Part shown: piece after piece, positions 36,246 through 48,332 of the stretch
How positions within the stretch are numbered: the first letter of the stretch is position 1
Layout of the letters: the number at the start of each line of letters is the position of its first letter
Origin: Adiantum capillus-veneris
Taxonomy: Eukaryota; Streptophyta; Polypodiopsida; Polypodiales; Pteridaceae
Assembly: GCA_014529385.2 (NCBI GenBank)
Contig: CM043956.1
Span: 62,088,620 to 62,152,619 of the forward strand
Reading direction: 5' to 3'
Length of the DNA: 64,000 nt
Translations under genes and position numbers: made by a program
The notes under the pieces: model-generated
Told to the model about the DNA's origin: nothing
Seen by the model: the letters and a program-made list of their open reading frames with translations, nothing else
Databases searched by the model: none

Positions 36246-38974
36246 GCAGAAATCATTTCAACCACTTCTTATTGTTCATAAAACAAGTTTAATTACGGCT
36301 CATTACATACTAACATGCATTCATATATGTTTTTATAGGGAGGTGGACAGTACCACGAGTGGCCTTACCCACTCAAAAAAAAATTTGCTTCACCAAGGAA
36401 GGTTTCCATACCGAATATGGGCTATGCTTTGTTGGCCAGGATCAGTAGCTCATATGTGATGATGATTTCTCAGATAAGGAGTGGCTTAGGGTATGGCTTT
36501 ACAAGCGCCGCCAAAAGGAGAAGATGCATTTAAAGGGGCTGAGGCTTGAAATGTATGAAGAATGTCTCTCTTGCTATACCACAAAGTATATCAGGGAGCT
36601 CCCCCAAACAACAAGGTAGGCATGCATTTTGCACATGGATTTACGTGGCAGAAGTGCATGCTGAAGGTGTTATCAAAATGTTATGCCAACAGAAAACTTT
36701 AAACAGGAAATTGGAGAAATGGAGGTCCACAAATGGTCCATGTCTTGCAAGCGAGTGGAAATTTAATGCAGAAAATATGCCTAATTACACTGACAGTAGT
36801 GGCACAGGCTTTGACTAGCAGACATACTGAGGTGGACATCAACTTTCAAGGCAGGCTAAGGAGGAATTTCTAAAGAAGCGGGCCTTCGGCTCGATGGGAA
36901 CATTCGGAATGTCAAATGTTTCCTCGACTACATTTTCTGCATCAACGGCTGATGTAGCAGCTATTTATAACATGAAGGCTAATGCTGCTGAAAAGTTAAA
37001 AGAGAAGGAGCAATGTCTTGAAGCAATAAAAATTGGTTTAGATGAATCAAAGACAAAGAGAGATGAGCAGGTTGGTTTGATGCGAGGTGCTGCCAAGATC
37101 ATAGAGAGACTGAACAAGGATATGGAGGAACTCAAGTTGCATAAGGCTTGGCTTGTGCCAAACGAGGAAGCAATGGCAAAGCTTGAGACCTTGATTCAAA
37201 TCAGAAAGGAGGCTCTCAAAGACATGGGACTTGATATTGAAGTGCACAATCTCGATAACCTAGGTGAAGAGGCTGCACAGCTACAGGTATGTAATCTTGA
37301 TTGATTCACCTAGTAGTAGTTGATATTACTTAAAAGTGGTTAAACTCTAATTAGAAAAACAATGGTTAGAGAACATTTTATATGGTAAAAGACCACTTAA
37401 ATGTGTTTATATAACACTCTTAAGTGGTACCACATAAAGTGATGAAGACTCTTGAAAGTAATGCACAAACACTTATACTGTTTTATAAAGTATGTAGTGC
37501 TATTTTTTTACAGGGTCAGCATGACACTTTGTTATGGGAAGTAGAACTGGCGACAGGGCATCTTTGATTTGTGGAAATGATTATTAATTTGTTCAAGTCA
37601 AGAATGCTTATCCTTCTTGTCAGGCCGCCTGTTCATTTGGGATCGGAAAATAGCTGTGCGCAGTTAGGTGATTGTGTTGCTTGTGGGATGTCTATCATAT
37701 AGACTATTGTTACCGGTGTCTACATGCTCCGGTGTCAACATCCGTATCACCCACTTTGTTTTGTAACTGCCTGTAAGTCTGCTGGCCAGTGTCTATTTCA
37801 TCAATGTGAGGAACCTTTAAAAGATGCTTTGAAGCTGTTCGCACCTGGAGAGGCAAACATGGATGAGCATGTTGGTACAGGTAATCGATGTTTTTATATC
37901 TTATGATATGAAGCTGATTGTAGATTCATTTCTTGACCATTTTGTTTCTTTTCTCCATGTAATTGCAGAGAAAGATCCAATGGAAGGCATCTTTGGATCT
38001 CCTGTTAATGGAATTGGTAATATTCTGTGGAACATTCTTCTCTTTGAATGTTCACATAACTTAATATTGAGTATTATTACATTGTCTTTTATGTAGCACA
38101 CTCCCAAGCTGGGTCATCACGCAAGCCCAATATTGGTAGCATGTGTGGTGGGTGCGGGGATAAGAATGCATCCCAGAAACAAGCAGGTGAAGACACTCAA
38201 CCAACAAAAGGCAGAAAAAAGGGCTGAAAAAAGAGCAGATGTAGTGGGAGCTCAAGGTGACGCATCCAAGGAGTCACCCGAGGTGCCTCTGAAGCCAGCA
38301 CCTGCAATGAACAAGGACGTAGAGGATGCTGAAAATTCATCTGAGAAGCCAATTGAAAAGGATTCAACAGTGAACTTGTCTGATGAGGACGCGGATCTTT
38401 ATATTTTAGATGTTTGTGCAGAGATTTTGGGGCGTAGGAAAAAGAGGAGCAACACTGAAGAGCGCGCCGCACCAAAGAAAAAAGCTAAGGTTGCATCCGA
38501 GCCTCGAGAGCCTACTCCAGGAGGTAAAAAATCCAAGGAGCCTTCATCTGCTCGGAAAAAGACTAACCTCCAAGAACCCAACCTTAAACCTCCCAAACCA
38601 AAGTCCCACAAGAAACTTTTGTAGCCCCTATTAACCTTTTGTGCTTTGTAGACTCTTTGTAATTTGGTCTTTGTACCCTCATTTTGATGATAATGAAACG
38701 AAGGCTTTATTTTTTGTTCACTAGTTGTTTATTGCTCATTGATTGTCTATTTATTGTACTCATATTGTTCATTGACTGTCTATTTATTGTACTCGAATTG
38801 TTCTTTCTGACATCATCATGAGCATCTTCAAGTAGAGCTTATTTTTTCTCCAGTATCTTGTGCCAAGTGGACTGTTGTTGCCATAGAAGTTCAGGAAATT
38901 AATGAAATGGAAATCAAGAGCGTGGAAGGTATACTTTTCAAGTGTATTTTGAAAAGGTTAATATGTCAGTCTGA

Positions 38975-39862
38975 TTGAGGTTTTTAAGGCATGGATGTTC
39001 TCAAGAACCAGATGAGAAGGTTGAAGACATAACAGCTAAGCAGGATGCAGATGTAACACCAGATAAAGTAGAGGAAGACCAGGAACCAACAGTTTGCCCC
39101 GAAATTGAGGAGATTTTGCCAAACTGCCCTGGATGGGGATATCTTGTTTCGAATTTTTGCAAGATCAAAAAGCTCATCATCCTTGATCTCGATGGAGTAT
39201 TCATGAAACAAGATATAAGAAAACGTGATCCAAAGACAGGACAACTTAAACACCCTCCACTTCCAGCTTCCAATAGAGTTAAACTAAAAAGAGTGGGAGA
39301 GAAGTTGTGGTTCTACTACCGTAGAGATGTTGAGCAATTTGTTTGTAATTTGAGGAAAATGGCAGATCCAATGATTTGGAGCACTTGTACTGCTGCTAAC
39401 ATTGAGCTAATCCTCAGTACATGTTGGCCAGACATATGGGAACATAGGACTTATTACTTTAGGGATCTCTTCTCAAACTGGCAATGTGAGAAGTGATTGT
39501 ATTTTGAAGAGATTGCTGGAGCTCCAAGAGACCTTGCAGGTGAACCTATGTCTTTCAAGCCCCTTTACCATGTCTGGAACAAGTTTCCAGAATATGACTC
39601 CTCTCGAACATTGCTGGTGGATGACTCTAGATATAAAAATATGCGCAATGTCTGGGACAAGTGTATATGTCCACCCACCTTTGGTCCTCTTGATGAAAAC
39701 CAAGACCCTGATTACCTCACGTGCACACTGTTGCCATGGCTGCGCAGATGGGCACTAACCCCCAATTCCCTGGAGTATACAAAGGCAAACCCCATCAGCA
39801 ATCCCAAAGATGAACTTTCGAGTCTAGTCTTTGAGCACTTTGTTATAAATGGAGATGAATGA
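38975..39862 (+). pseudogene. FCP1/NIF-like HAD phosphatase of element A (one stop)
   Basis: This frame carries the HAD-phosphatase motifs of the FCP1 (NIF) family in order: LIILDLDGVF (nucleophile Asp and second Asp present), MIWSTC, a Lys in SFKPLYHVW, and TLLVDDSRYKN. FCP1-type enzymes dephosphorylate proteins such as the RNA polymerase II C-terminal domain. A single TGA at 39494 interrupts an otherwise continuous frame. An acidic N-terminal part precedes the domain. The gene converges on the transposase across element B and belongs to A by position. Its motif I is intact, unlike the copy in element B. Confidence 0.8.
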
Positions 39863-40040
39863 GATTGTACATTTGTAATTTAAGAAACGTTATATATTGT
39901 ACATTCTTGGTGGATATGTAGATGTTTCTCCATAATTGTTGTAATATACTTTTTGTAATATACAGAAGTTCTGGCACTTTTCATGTCTCTCCACTATACA
40001 TGTCTCTACACTTCTGAATGTCTCCGAACCACTTTTTAGT

Positions 40041-40073
40041 CATTAGGAAATTTCAGAGGTCATTTGGAGGGCC
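40041..40073. repeat. Element B left TIR
   Basis: CATTAGGAAATTTCAGAGGT and onward to GGAGGGCC; one mismatch to the inverted right copy. Confidence 0.9.
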
Positions 40074-40394
40074 ATATGAAGAGAGAGAAAAATAGAGCGC
40101 GTCCAATGAGCATGAAGGCTACGTTACGTAGGAAAGTACGTGGAAAGACTCAAAAAATAGGAAAATAGCATAAAACTTTCACGAAACTAGGATTGTAGCA
40201 TAGTAATTTCCTTCCTTTTACCGAGCTTTTACGTGCTTGCATGTGGTCCCACTTCTGATATTCTCTTATGGTCATTAACGTACTGGAGGATGACCATTAA
40301 GCCCGCACAAGATATTGGAATTCTAAAACACTTTCCCTCCATTAGAATGCTTTCAAAGTGAATCTCCCTCCACTAAAGCTTTTCTCTGAGAGTT

Positions 40395-41755
40395 ATGGCG
40401 TTCACGTCTTCTCGCCCAAGAGCCTCCAGGTGTTTACTGTCTCTCACACCAACAACCAACAACTGCACTTTGCCTAGAAGGCCAAGTAGTAGCATATCCT
40501 CAATTACAATACCAGCTTCAATAAGTGCAGAGAACCAATGGGTTGGACAAAGGATAAACAAAGGTTCATGTGTCCTCATGCAACCAAGAAGACCCAAGAG
40601 GTCTAGTGGTATCAACGTTTACCGCTCAGCATGGAAGGCCAGGGTGTTGGATTTCAAAGTTGAAATCGGCAAAAGATCTGTAAAGGAAGTTCTTGTTCAG
40701 CATGTGTTTACCCATCCAGAGGTGATAGCAAACGGTGGAAATGTATCAGATATACATCAACCACGTTGCAATTGTAAGTACTCTTGACATGTGAACTTAC
40801 TGATACTCTCATTATAACTTTTCTTATATATTTTGCAATGTTTCTCCCGCTTGTTATGAGTAATGTCTCCATTCTTCACAGCTCAATTACATTAGATTTG
40901 TCATTTGTACTTATTGATACTCTTAGTTTAACTCTTCTTATATATATTGCAGATGTTTATCCCTCTTCTTATGAGCAATGGGAACCTATGGAGTGCATAA
41001 TAGGCCTCTTCCATGTTGTTCATGCCCACATTGGTTCTCTACAGTACTCAGAGAGGAGCAGCAAAAGACTGGCTGATGAGGGAATCTTTTTTTATGACCA
41101 CTTTTACCAACTCAGCTCAGGGAATAAGAATGGCATGTTGGTGAAAGTGCCTCTACCAACCGATTGGAACACTGTGGACTGGCCAGTTCCCGAGGAAACA
41201 ATGGTGGAGGCAATACGAAGTAAGCTCTACAAGGATATACAAAGGTCTTTGCGTAGCTCTATTCCTACCAAACTGGTTAGAATTGCAAACTTTTGTCCTG
41301 TTGCACTCTTCATAGAGCTGTTTCATAGCTACAACATCCGAGTTACAAAAACTATGTTCATGTGCAAGTCATTTCAGCAGTCATCTTGTGACAAACTTCT
41401 TGACAAAGGATGGTATGCAAAGGAAGAGATTGGTTTACGGTGCGAGGTCGCGCTTGATACTCTAGTTGTCAAGTACATGATTGCAAGCCAATCACTGTTA
41501 CTCTCATTTTGGTATATGCGATCACAAATGCTAAACGGTAAGTACATTCCTATGGACCAGGTTTCTGCAGGTTTGGAAGATAATCCTACTGTGGATGTGG
41601 AAGTGATTGATAAAGAGCATGGCCTACTATTGGTGGTTACAATAAGGGAGCTATGCAGTCTTCAGCATTTGCGAAATGACATCATTGAAGAGTCAATGGA
41701 CAAGGACCTATCAGATTTTTCCTTTTTCTTAGCTGGCCGTAAGGTGATGCTGTGA
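40395..41755 (+). CDS. Element B gene 1, unknown 393-aa protein
   Basis: Two exons (40395-40773 and 40953-41755) join in frame at a GT-AG intron, giving NYVYPSSYEQWEPMECIIGL across the junction. The frame is intact from ATG to stop. The N-terminus is Ser/Arg-rich (MAFTSSRPRASRCLL) and resembles an organelle transit peptide or a disordered tail. The rest looks like a folded domain (VKVPLPTDWNTVDWPVPEET, ELFHSYNIRVTKTMFMCKSF), but I recognise no family. It is the leftmost gene of element B, reads inward from the TIR and is undamaged, so it may be a functional accessory protein. Confidence 0.65.
40797..40978. repeat. Tandem duplication (113-bp offset) spanning an intron-exon boundary
   Basis: The segments from 40797 and 40910 share ACT(G/T)ATTGATACTCT-like and CTTCTTATATAT(A/T)TTGCA sequence followed by GTTT(A/C)TCCC. 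The second copy has the working acceptor TTGCAG and coding start. In the first copy the acceptor reads TTGCAA, so it is dead. Confidence 0.75.
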
Positions 41756-41934
41756 AGGGAAAAAGATATTTTGTGCAAAGAGTTGGATGGTCGGGTTGAA
41801 GTAGTGTCAATGTAACAGATATTCTTGTGAACCCAAGTGTATACAAATGACTTTCAAGACATGAAGTTTATTGATCTCATTTTTCAATTGTGCCCTGTGA
41901 AAAAGTGTGCTTGAAATACATTTCTTTACCACGT

Positions 41935-41938
<4 letters not shown>

Positions 41939-42004
<66 letters not shown>

Positions 42005-42020
42005 AATATATATATATATG
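41939..42020. repeat. (CT)n(TA)n compound microsatellite
   Basis: A CT tract is followed by a TA tract just past the 3' end of the fusion gene. Confidence 0.95.
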
Positions 42021-42038
42021 TTAGACATGATAGAAGAA

Positions 42039-44819
42039 TCATCTTAATTCATTAGAAAGTACAAACTCGTCCGTGAACAATGGACTGAGATACAATTTTT
42101 GTAAGTATGGAATCAGAATGTCTTCAAGGTAAAAATCGAAGGAATGCCCCTCGAAAGAAGGTGGTGAGATAGTTGTTCCCGGCGGATTTAGTTCTCCCTT
42201 TTTAGGAGTATCATCAATTAGTAGTGTATTAGTTGCATCAAAGGGTACACCGATTTGGCTAAACGGTTTGTACAAAAGAGGTAAGCCTGGTTTTTTAGGG
42301 TGGTAGTGGCCCTCAACGGTAACGCATTTTCTTTGATCATACAAAAAGGCAAAATCTGACGTGTGAGCTTGGCATACACTGCAAACTATTGCAACTAGTG
42401 GCGACAAGTTTTGCCTTTGCATTGAAGACCATATGGCAACTCTGAAGCGCGGAAGAAGAAACTGAATAAATTCCTTGGTTCCTGGACGAACCACGACTCG
42501 ACAAGTTTCCATCCGAAACGTTTGCAAATCCTCAAAGGGTCCTCTGTCACCCAGAGGCACCCACATCAACAGCAATCCATTGACGTCCAAGATAATCAAC
42601 CTCTGTAAAAGTTGACAAGTACATATAAGTAGTTAGAAGCTGAACATATTTTTCCATACTTGAATAGACATTACCGGAACAACCGTATCTATAGGTAGCA
42701 AGGGTCCATACTGGGTCTCTGTAGTGTTCATGTCGTTTTTGCTCTCCTCCGCTTTATCTTCATAGTCATCATTCACATCTTCATCAGGGGTCTCCCCATG
42801 GCTCTTTCTGCCTCATTCAAGGTTTCTTCCAAGGTCTTTTCGTCTCCCTCGGTTGATCGGCTTGCCTCATACATCCTTGCCTGATCCATATCATTTTGCT
42901 CATCCCTAGGCCTGCTTTCCTCATCCATATCCTTTTGCTCATCTATAGGCCTGCTTTCCTCATCTTGGGTTTCAGCCATAGGCTCTTTTGGCTCCTCCAC
43001 TGGCTGACTTGGATCTTTCATTGTCTCCTCCGGTTGAACCTTAGCACCTTCCATATGCTCATTTGACCTTTCCTCATCCTCGGCTCTTTCATCTTCTGCT
43101 GATATGACCCCCTCGGCCCGTTGCGATTCCACTGTATCGGTTGTAGGGGTTTGTCGTGGTGGCATGTCATGTTTTGTAAGATCAATAGTACGCTCATCCA
43201 AGCCGCTATCTTCAAGCTGCCTAGGGCTAGACATAGTAAACAGGTGTTGTATTAAACTTACCCGGTATCTTTGCAAATAATCATATGTGTAGTTTTTTAA
43301 AGCACTCTGCAAAATTGAAAGACCACATGGTGAGAATTCTTTTATAGACTAAACCAAAACTAACTGAATGCATTGCCAAATGGGTACCTTAGTCATGAAA
43401 GGTTTTAATGCAAAGTAGCTTTGCAGGACATATTCTGCATGGAGAAGACATCTCCAGCCGCAAGAATTCCCATCGGTTTGATTTGGGACAGGTACTTCTT
43501 TGATTGGGGCCTTGTATAGTTCATACCTTCCACATAGCTTGCCATAGGCAAGCAACAACCTCTTTATACAACTGCACAAAGCAATGTCAAGATGTTAGCA
43601 TGAGGCTTCAAATTTACATGGATATCTATAAGAAACACTTTCTGATACAAAACACTTACAGCCTAATTTCAGGGTGGGTTCCTTTTATTGAATTGAACAC
43701 CCACACTGCTGGTTGGTCAACATCAAGGCATATGAGACTCCAGTGATGGTTGTTCTCATATGGAAAGATGATCACAGTAACTTCCAGCATAGCACAGTGG
43801 AGAAACCAACTCTCAAAGGTCCCAGATGGACTGTTCTTTTGTCTAATAATTACTGACATTTGTGGATCAAGGAGAAACACCTCTGTGTGAGTGTGCAGTG
43901 GGAGTTGACTTTTGATCAGGCTGCAGAGACTCTACCTGAGTTAGCAAACCTATTATCTGAGTTTTCAAAGCTAGCAAGATAGTAACACTTACTTAAGACA
44001 AGCATAGATAATTGTGTCTGAAATCTGAGCATCTGGATTCTGCAATAAATTAATGTCCACTTTTTCCAGAGCTAGCTTTCTGGCTCCATCTACAAATGGT
44101 ATCTCTGCAAGCAAACCATTCTTCATTGAAAGTAGAGTTTCTTGATTGCTTGCCTCTATAGACACGGTCACATTGCACTCTGTTTGCCTCTGGGACTCCA
44201 CTGCTACTTTTGCTTTCTCCTTAAGCTCTGCTTCCCTCATGTCCTCTGTTTGGCGAGCAATAGTCTCTGCCCTTGCCCTTGTATTCACATCATGTGTGAC
44301 ATCTACAACTGTGAGTTGTGGCACTAGCTCCGGGGGGTATAACAAAATTTCCCTCATTTTCTTATCCTTGCAGACATTGGGGACCAGCAGTTTGTCATAC
44401 CTCCACCTTATTCTTTTCAGTGTCTCACTATCTTTGTCCATTATAGTAACCCTGTGGGCATGGGATGCAACAATGGTCATGTCACTGAAGTACTCCAGTA
44501 GGAAGTCCTCTGCTGCTTCCTGTAGAGCCATTAATGCCACCACCTTCCACCTTTTGGTGCCCCAGGTAGCTTCATCACATATGGACCTCACCATCCTCTG
44601 GAAGGGCAGCTTTGGTATGCATAAATCTACACATTTCTGTGCCTTTCTGATTTCTCTGAAAAGTCCCATGCAGGTTTGCAGCTTCTTCATCCTTGGCCCT
44701 TTCAGAATTTTATTTGGTTTTCCAGGTCTTTTCTTTGGGGTTGCAGATCTGCTACTTGCTTTAGATGCTAATCCTGGTCCCTTGCCTGCCTTCCTTGCAG
44801 TGGCTTTTGTTCTAGCCAT
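42039..44819 (-). CDS. Histone H3 - Ulp1 protease - FCP1-like phosphatase fusion (element B)
   Basis: Five exons (44819-43993, 43920-43660, 43571-43388, 43306-42675, 42602-42039) join in frame at GT-AG sites. Exon 1 starts MARTKATARKAG, a histone H3 tail, and has the H3 fold: KLPFQRMVRSI, VVALMALQEAAEDFL and HAHRVTIMDKD. Tail Lys4 and Lys9 are kept, and Ser10 is Ala. After a ~100-aa linker comes a Ulp1 domain with ENNHHWSLICLD and the Cys motif QTDGNSCGW; the usual Asp of the triad appears as Asn (VFNSIKG). An acidic Glu-rich linker follows, then FCP1/NIF motifs LIILDVNGLL (second Asp is Asn), VAIWSSM, a Lys and LLIDDTPKKG. One single-base frameshift lies near 42800 in the linker; it is a mutation or an assembly error. 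About 820 aa in total. Confidence 0.85.
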
Positions 44820-44866
44820 CTCACTGTACACCAAAAGAAGAGTCTCAATCCCCTTCTCTCTTTCTA

Positions 44867-44946
<80 letters not shown>

Positions 44947-44970
44947 TTCTATAGCTTAGCATATCTAAAT

Positions 44971-45003
<33 letters not shown>

Positions 45004-45011
45004 GTGCGCAT

Positions 45012-45072
45012 TACTAAAGGCGCGCGCGGAGCACGTTTTTACCTCAACAAACACCTCCGCGCGCCGTTAGTA
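45012..45072. repeat. 61-bp GC-rich quasi-palindromic module 1
   Basis: Begins TACTAAAGGCGCGCGCGGAG and ends CCTCCGCGCGCCGTTAGTA. The ends are inverted repeats with TA at both tips. Confidence 0.8.
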
Positions 45073-45092
45073 TAGGGTAAAATAATACACAC

Positions 45093-45173
<81 letters not shown>

Positions 45174-45182
45174 AATGCACAG

Positions 45183-45241
45183 TACTAACGGCGCGCATAG
45201 AGACATGCACTACGGGTATGCCTCTCTACGCGCGCCTTTGG

Positions 45242-45243
<2 letters not shown>
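45183..45243. repeat. 61-bp GC-rich quasi-palindromic module 2
   Basis: Begins TACTAACGGCGCGCATAGAG and ends CTCTACGCGCGCCTTTGGTA; same length and end structure as module 1, different centre. Confidence 0.8.
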
Positions 45244-45281
<38 letters not shown>

Positions 45282-45638
45282 GTGTGTGTGTGTGTGTGTG
45301 TTTGTATTTTAAAGATGTGTGTCTGTGTGTTTGTGAGTGTGTTTGTGAGTGTGTGTGTGTGTGTGGGTGTGTGTGTGTGTGTTTGTGAGTGTGTGTGTGT
45401 GGGTGTGTATGTGTGTGTGTGTGTGTGTTTGTATTTTAAAGATGTGTGTCTGTGTGTTTGTGAGTGTGTTTGTGAGTGTGTGTGTGTGTGTGTGTGTGGG
45501 TGTGTGTGTGTGTTTGTGAGTGTGTGTGTGGGTGACAGAAACAGAGATAGAGAGATAGAGGCAAAGGCAGAGGGAGAGGCAGACCTTCGTTATGTCGATG
45601 GGTGGGCTTGCTGTCGGAGACGCAGACGACGGCTCTTG

Positions 45639-45691
<53 letters not shown>

Positions 45692-45883
45692 ACTCACTCT
45701 CTTTCACGAGGTGTGGTTTTTCTCTCTCTTGACCTCTTTATATGACGTACAAAAGTATACGGTCTCAATAATGACCACACGTGTGACAGCATGCAAATAT
45801 ACTATAATTTATAGTGACACGTGGGGCGCCGCCATGTGTATCCGTTATAAGTGTGATTTTGAGAGAGAGAAAGAGAGAGAACA

Positions 45884-46035
<152 letters not shown>

Positions 46036-46196
46036 TTAGAGAGACAGAGAGAGAGAAAGAGTGATCAGATTGTCACAGAGATAGAGAGAGGGAGAGACAC
46101 AGATTGAGAGAGAGATAGAGAGAGGGAGTCCTTACTCTCAGAGAGAGAGAGAGAGGGAGGGAGAGAGACAGAGTCAGTTTGACACACAGAAAAGCA

Positions 46197-46616
46197 ATGG
46201 AGGAGACACCTCCCTTGGAGTTCCTGCAAACCCCACCAACAAAAGGTGATCTCTCACTCTTTCTCTCTGTATTTCCAACAGTTGGTACAAATTGTGTGTG
46301 TGTGTGTGTGTGTGTTTAAACAAAGAAAAACCCAGACTGTTGTTCAACACACACACCTCAATACCCATACTTCCATAGACAGAGACACAGACACACATAC
46401 ACACAGACACACACAGAGATATATATACATTGTCTCTTTCCCTACCCTCTCTGTACACGTTACTAACGGCGCGCATAGCCAACCAAATATTGGCTCCGGC
46501 TCTCTCCGCGCGCCTATAGTATTGTTATGACTCTCTCAGTTGTACTTAAGGCGCGCGGAGAGAGTTGCAAAACGCACTTTTCCTTCCTTGCGCGCCTTTA
46601 GTCAAATAGAAAAATA

Positions 46617-46690
<74 letters not shown>

Positions 46691-46758
46691 AGGTGTGTTT
46701 TTGTTTGTGCTTTGGTGAGAGACAGATATATATATATATATTTATATTTATATCTATC

Positions 46759-46846
<88 letters not shown>

Positions 46847-48245
46847 ATGATGGTTTGGTTTTGGCAGAGTTGTCATGTTTCCTGATGGTTTTGACTTGTC
46901 ATGTTTCCTGATGAATAGGATTAAGGTCTAGTAGGCAGAAGAGGCTGAAACCTGATCCAGAGCTTGTGCCAGGATTTCAACCCTTGCAGGCTCAGTTGCT
47001 TAATGTATCTGCCAAAAGAACTGTTGACTTTTGTCAGGACATATCTGAAGAAAAGTCAATTGGTGAAGATCAATCAGAGAGGTCACCAGGGCAAGAGGAT
47101 CCCTCACCCTACAAGGCTGTGGTGCCCTCTACAGTACTTCTGAAGAGAAATACAAGAAAGAGGAATATATACTTCTCAGATGATACAGCTGTGCTAGAAG
47201 GAAGTCCCTGTGCAACTAAATGTAAAGACAAAGAGGATGTGTCTTCTCTGGAAGACCCAGCTGCAACTGATGAGAGGCTGTTTGATTTTGCAGCATCTTG
47301 TGGTGCTGGGGACAAGTATGATCTAGTTCATTCTATGTTTAATCCAAAGTTTGACATTGAAGACCTGTTAGCTCAGCACAATAATTTCTTTCAGTCCTAC
47401 AGAGATAAGTTTGAAGTGATGGTGCAGGTAGGAAGGGTTGTTCTGCCTACTATGACTCTTGTGCATTTAAATGACTGTGGTGGAAAGGGACAGGGAGTGA
47501 AGAAGTATAGGGAATTACCACCCTCTTGCCGACATTCAGCCTGCCCTTTGCATCAAAAAGAATGCAAACTCATTCAGGAAGCCTTTGGCTTTATGATTTA
47601 CCTGAACAGCCTGTTTGGATTCCTCATGCAGAATCCTGATGAGGTGTTAGAGGAGCAGGATGCAGCACCAGATGAGGAATGCGAGGAGACAACTCATATG
47701 CAAGAAGTCGAGGAGGTTGAAGACACAGTCGACCTTGAGGTTGAGGCAATTGAAGTACAAAGAAGTAAGATGCTCTCTGTGAAAACCACAGAAATCAAAC
47801 TTCCATTGGATGTCAGTAACTTCACTGAGAAGCATGCTCAGATGATGTTGCCTGCTGTGCCTAACTTCAGGATTGGAGACAGGACCTATATCTTCTTACA
47901 TGATGTGCAAAGTGTGTTTTATTTAAGGGAGGATTTCTCCCTGGCTATTATTTCCAGAGTCCAAGAGGAGAGGAGTGGATTTGTTTCAGAGGATAGTAGT
48001 GATGATGAGGCAATGGAAACATCCAGCAATCCAATGGAATGCCTTCGAAGATGCTTTGAGAAAGCTGAAAAATACAAGGAGACACTACCTGATGAAGCCA
48101 CCTTCCAAGCAATAAGACAAAGCCTAAGACCATCGAAAAGTAACAAAGAAGTGGAGGATTGGTTTAACCATTCAGGTCAGGGGTCAACTACATCTATAGA
48201 CCTGTGGCAAGAAAACCTCTTTCTGCAGGATGAGAGCTTCATGGT

Positions 48246-48332
<87 letters not shown>

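Larger units (their letters stand above)
34167..38624 (+). pseudogene. Element A left gene: coiled-coil and RING-H2-like nuclear protein (broken)
   Basis: A CT-rich leader ends at a donor after 34434. Later exons stay in frame across GT-AG junctions 37286/37514, 37880/37969 and 38016/38099. The exon at 36870-37286 encodes a coiled coil (KANAAEKLKEKEQCLEAIK). The exon at 37514-37880 holds a RING-H2-like cysteine/histidine pattern: DCVAC, then LRCQHPYHPLCF, then CLFHQC. The last exon is basic and acidic with likely nuclear localisation signals (RRKKRS, APKKKAKV). Stops at 37565 (TGA) and 37700 (TAG) and a shift in an A-run near 38215 break it. A repeat array and a SINE lie within its 5' introns. 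RING proteins are often E3 ubiquitin ligases; activity is not shown. Confidence 0.5.
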
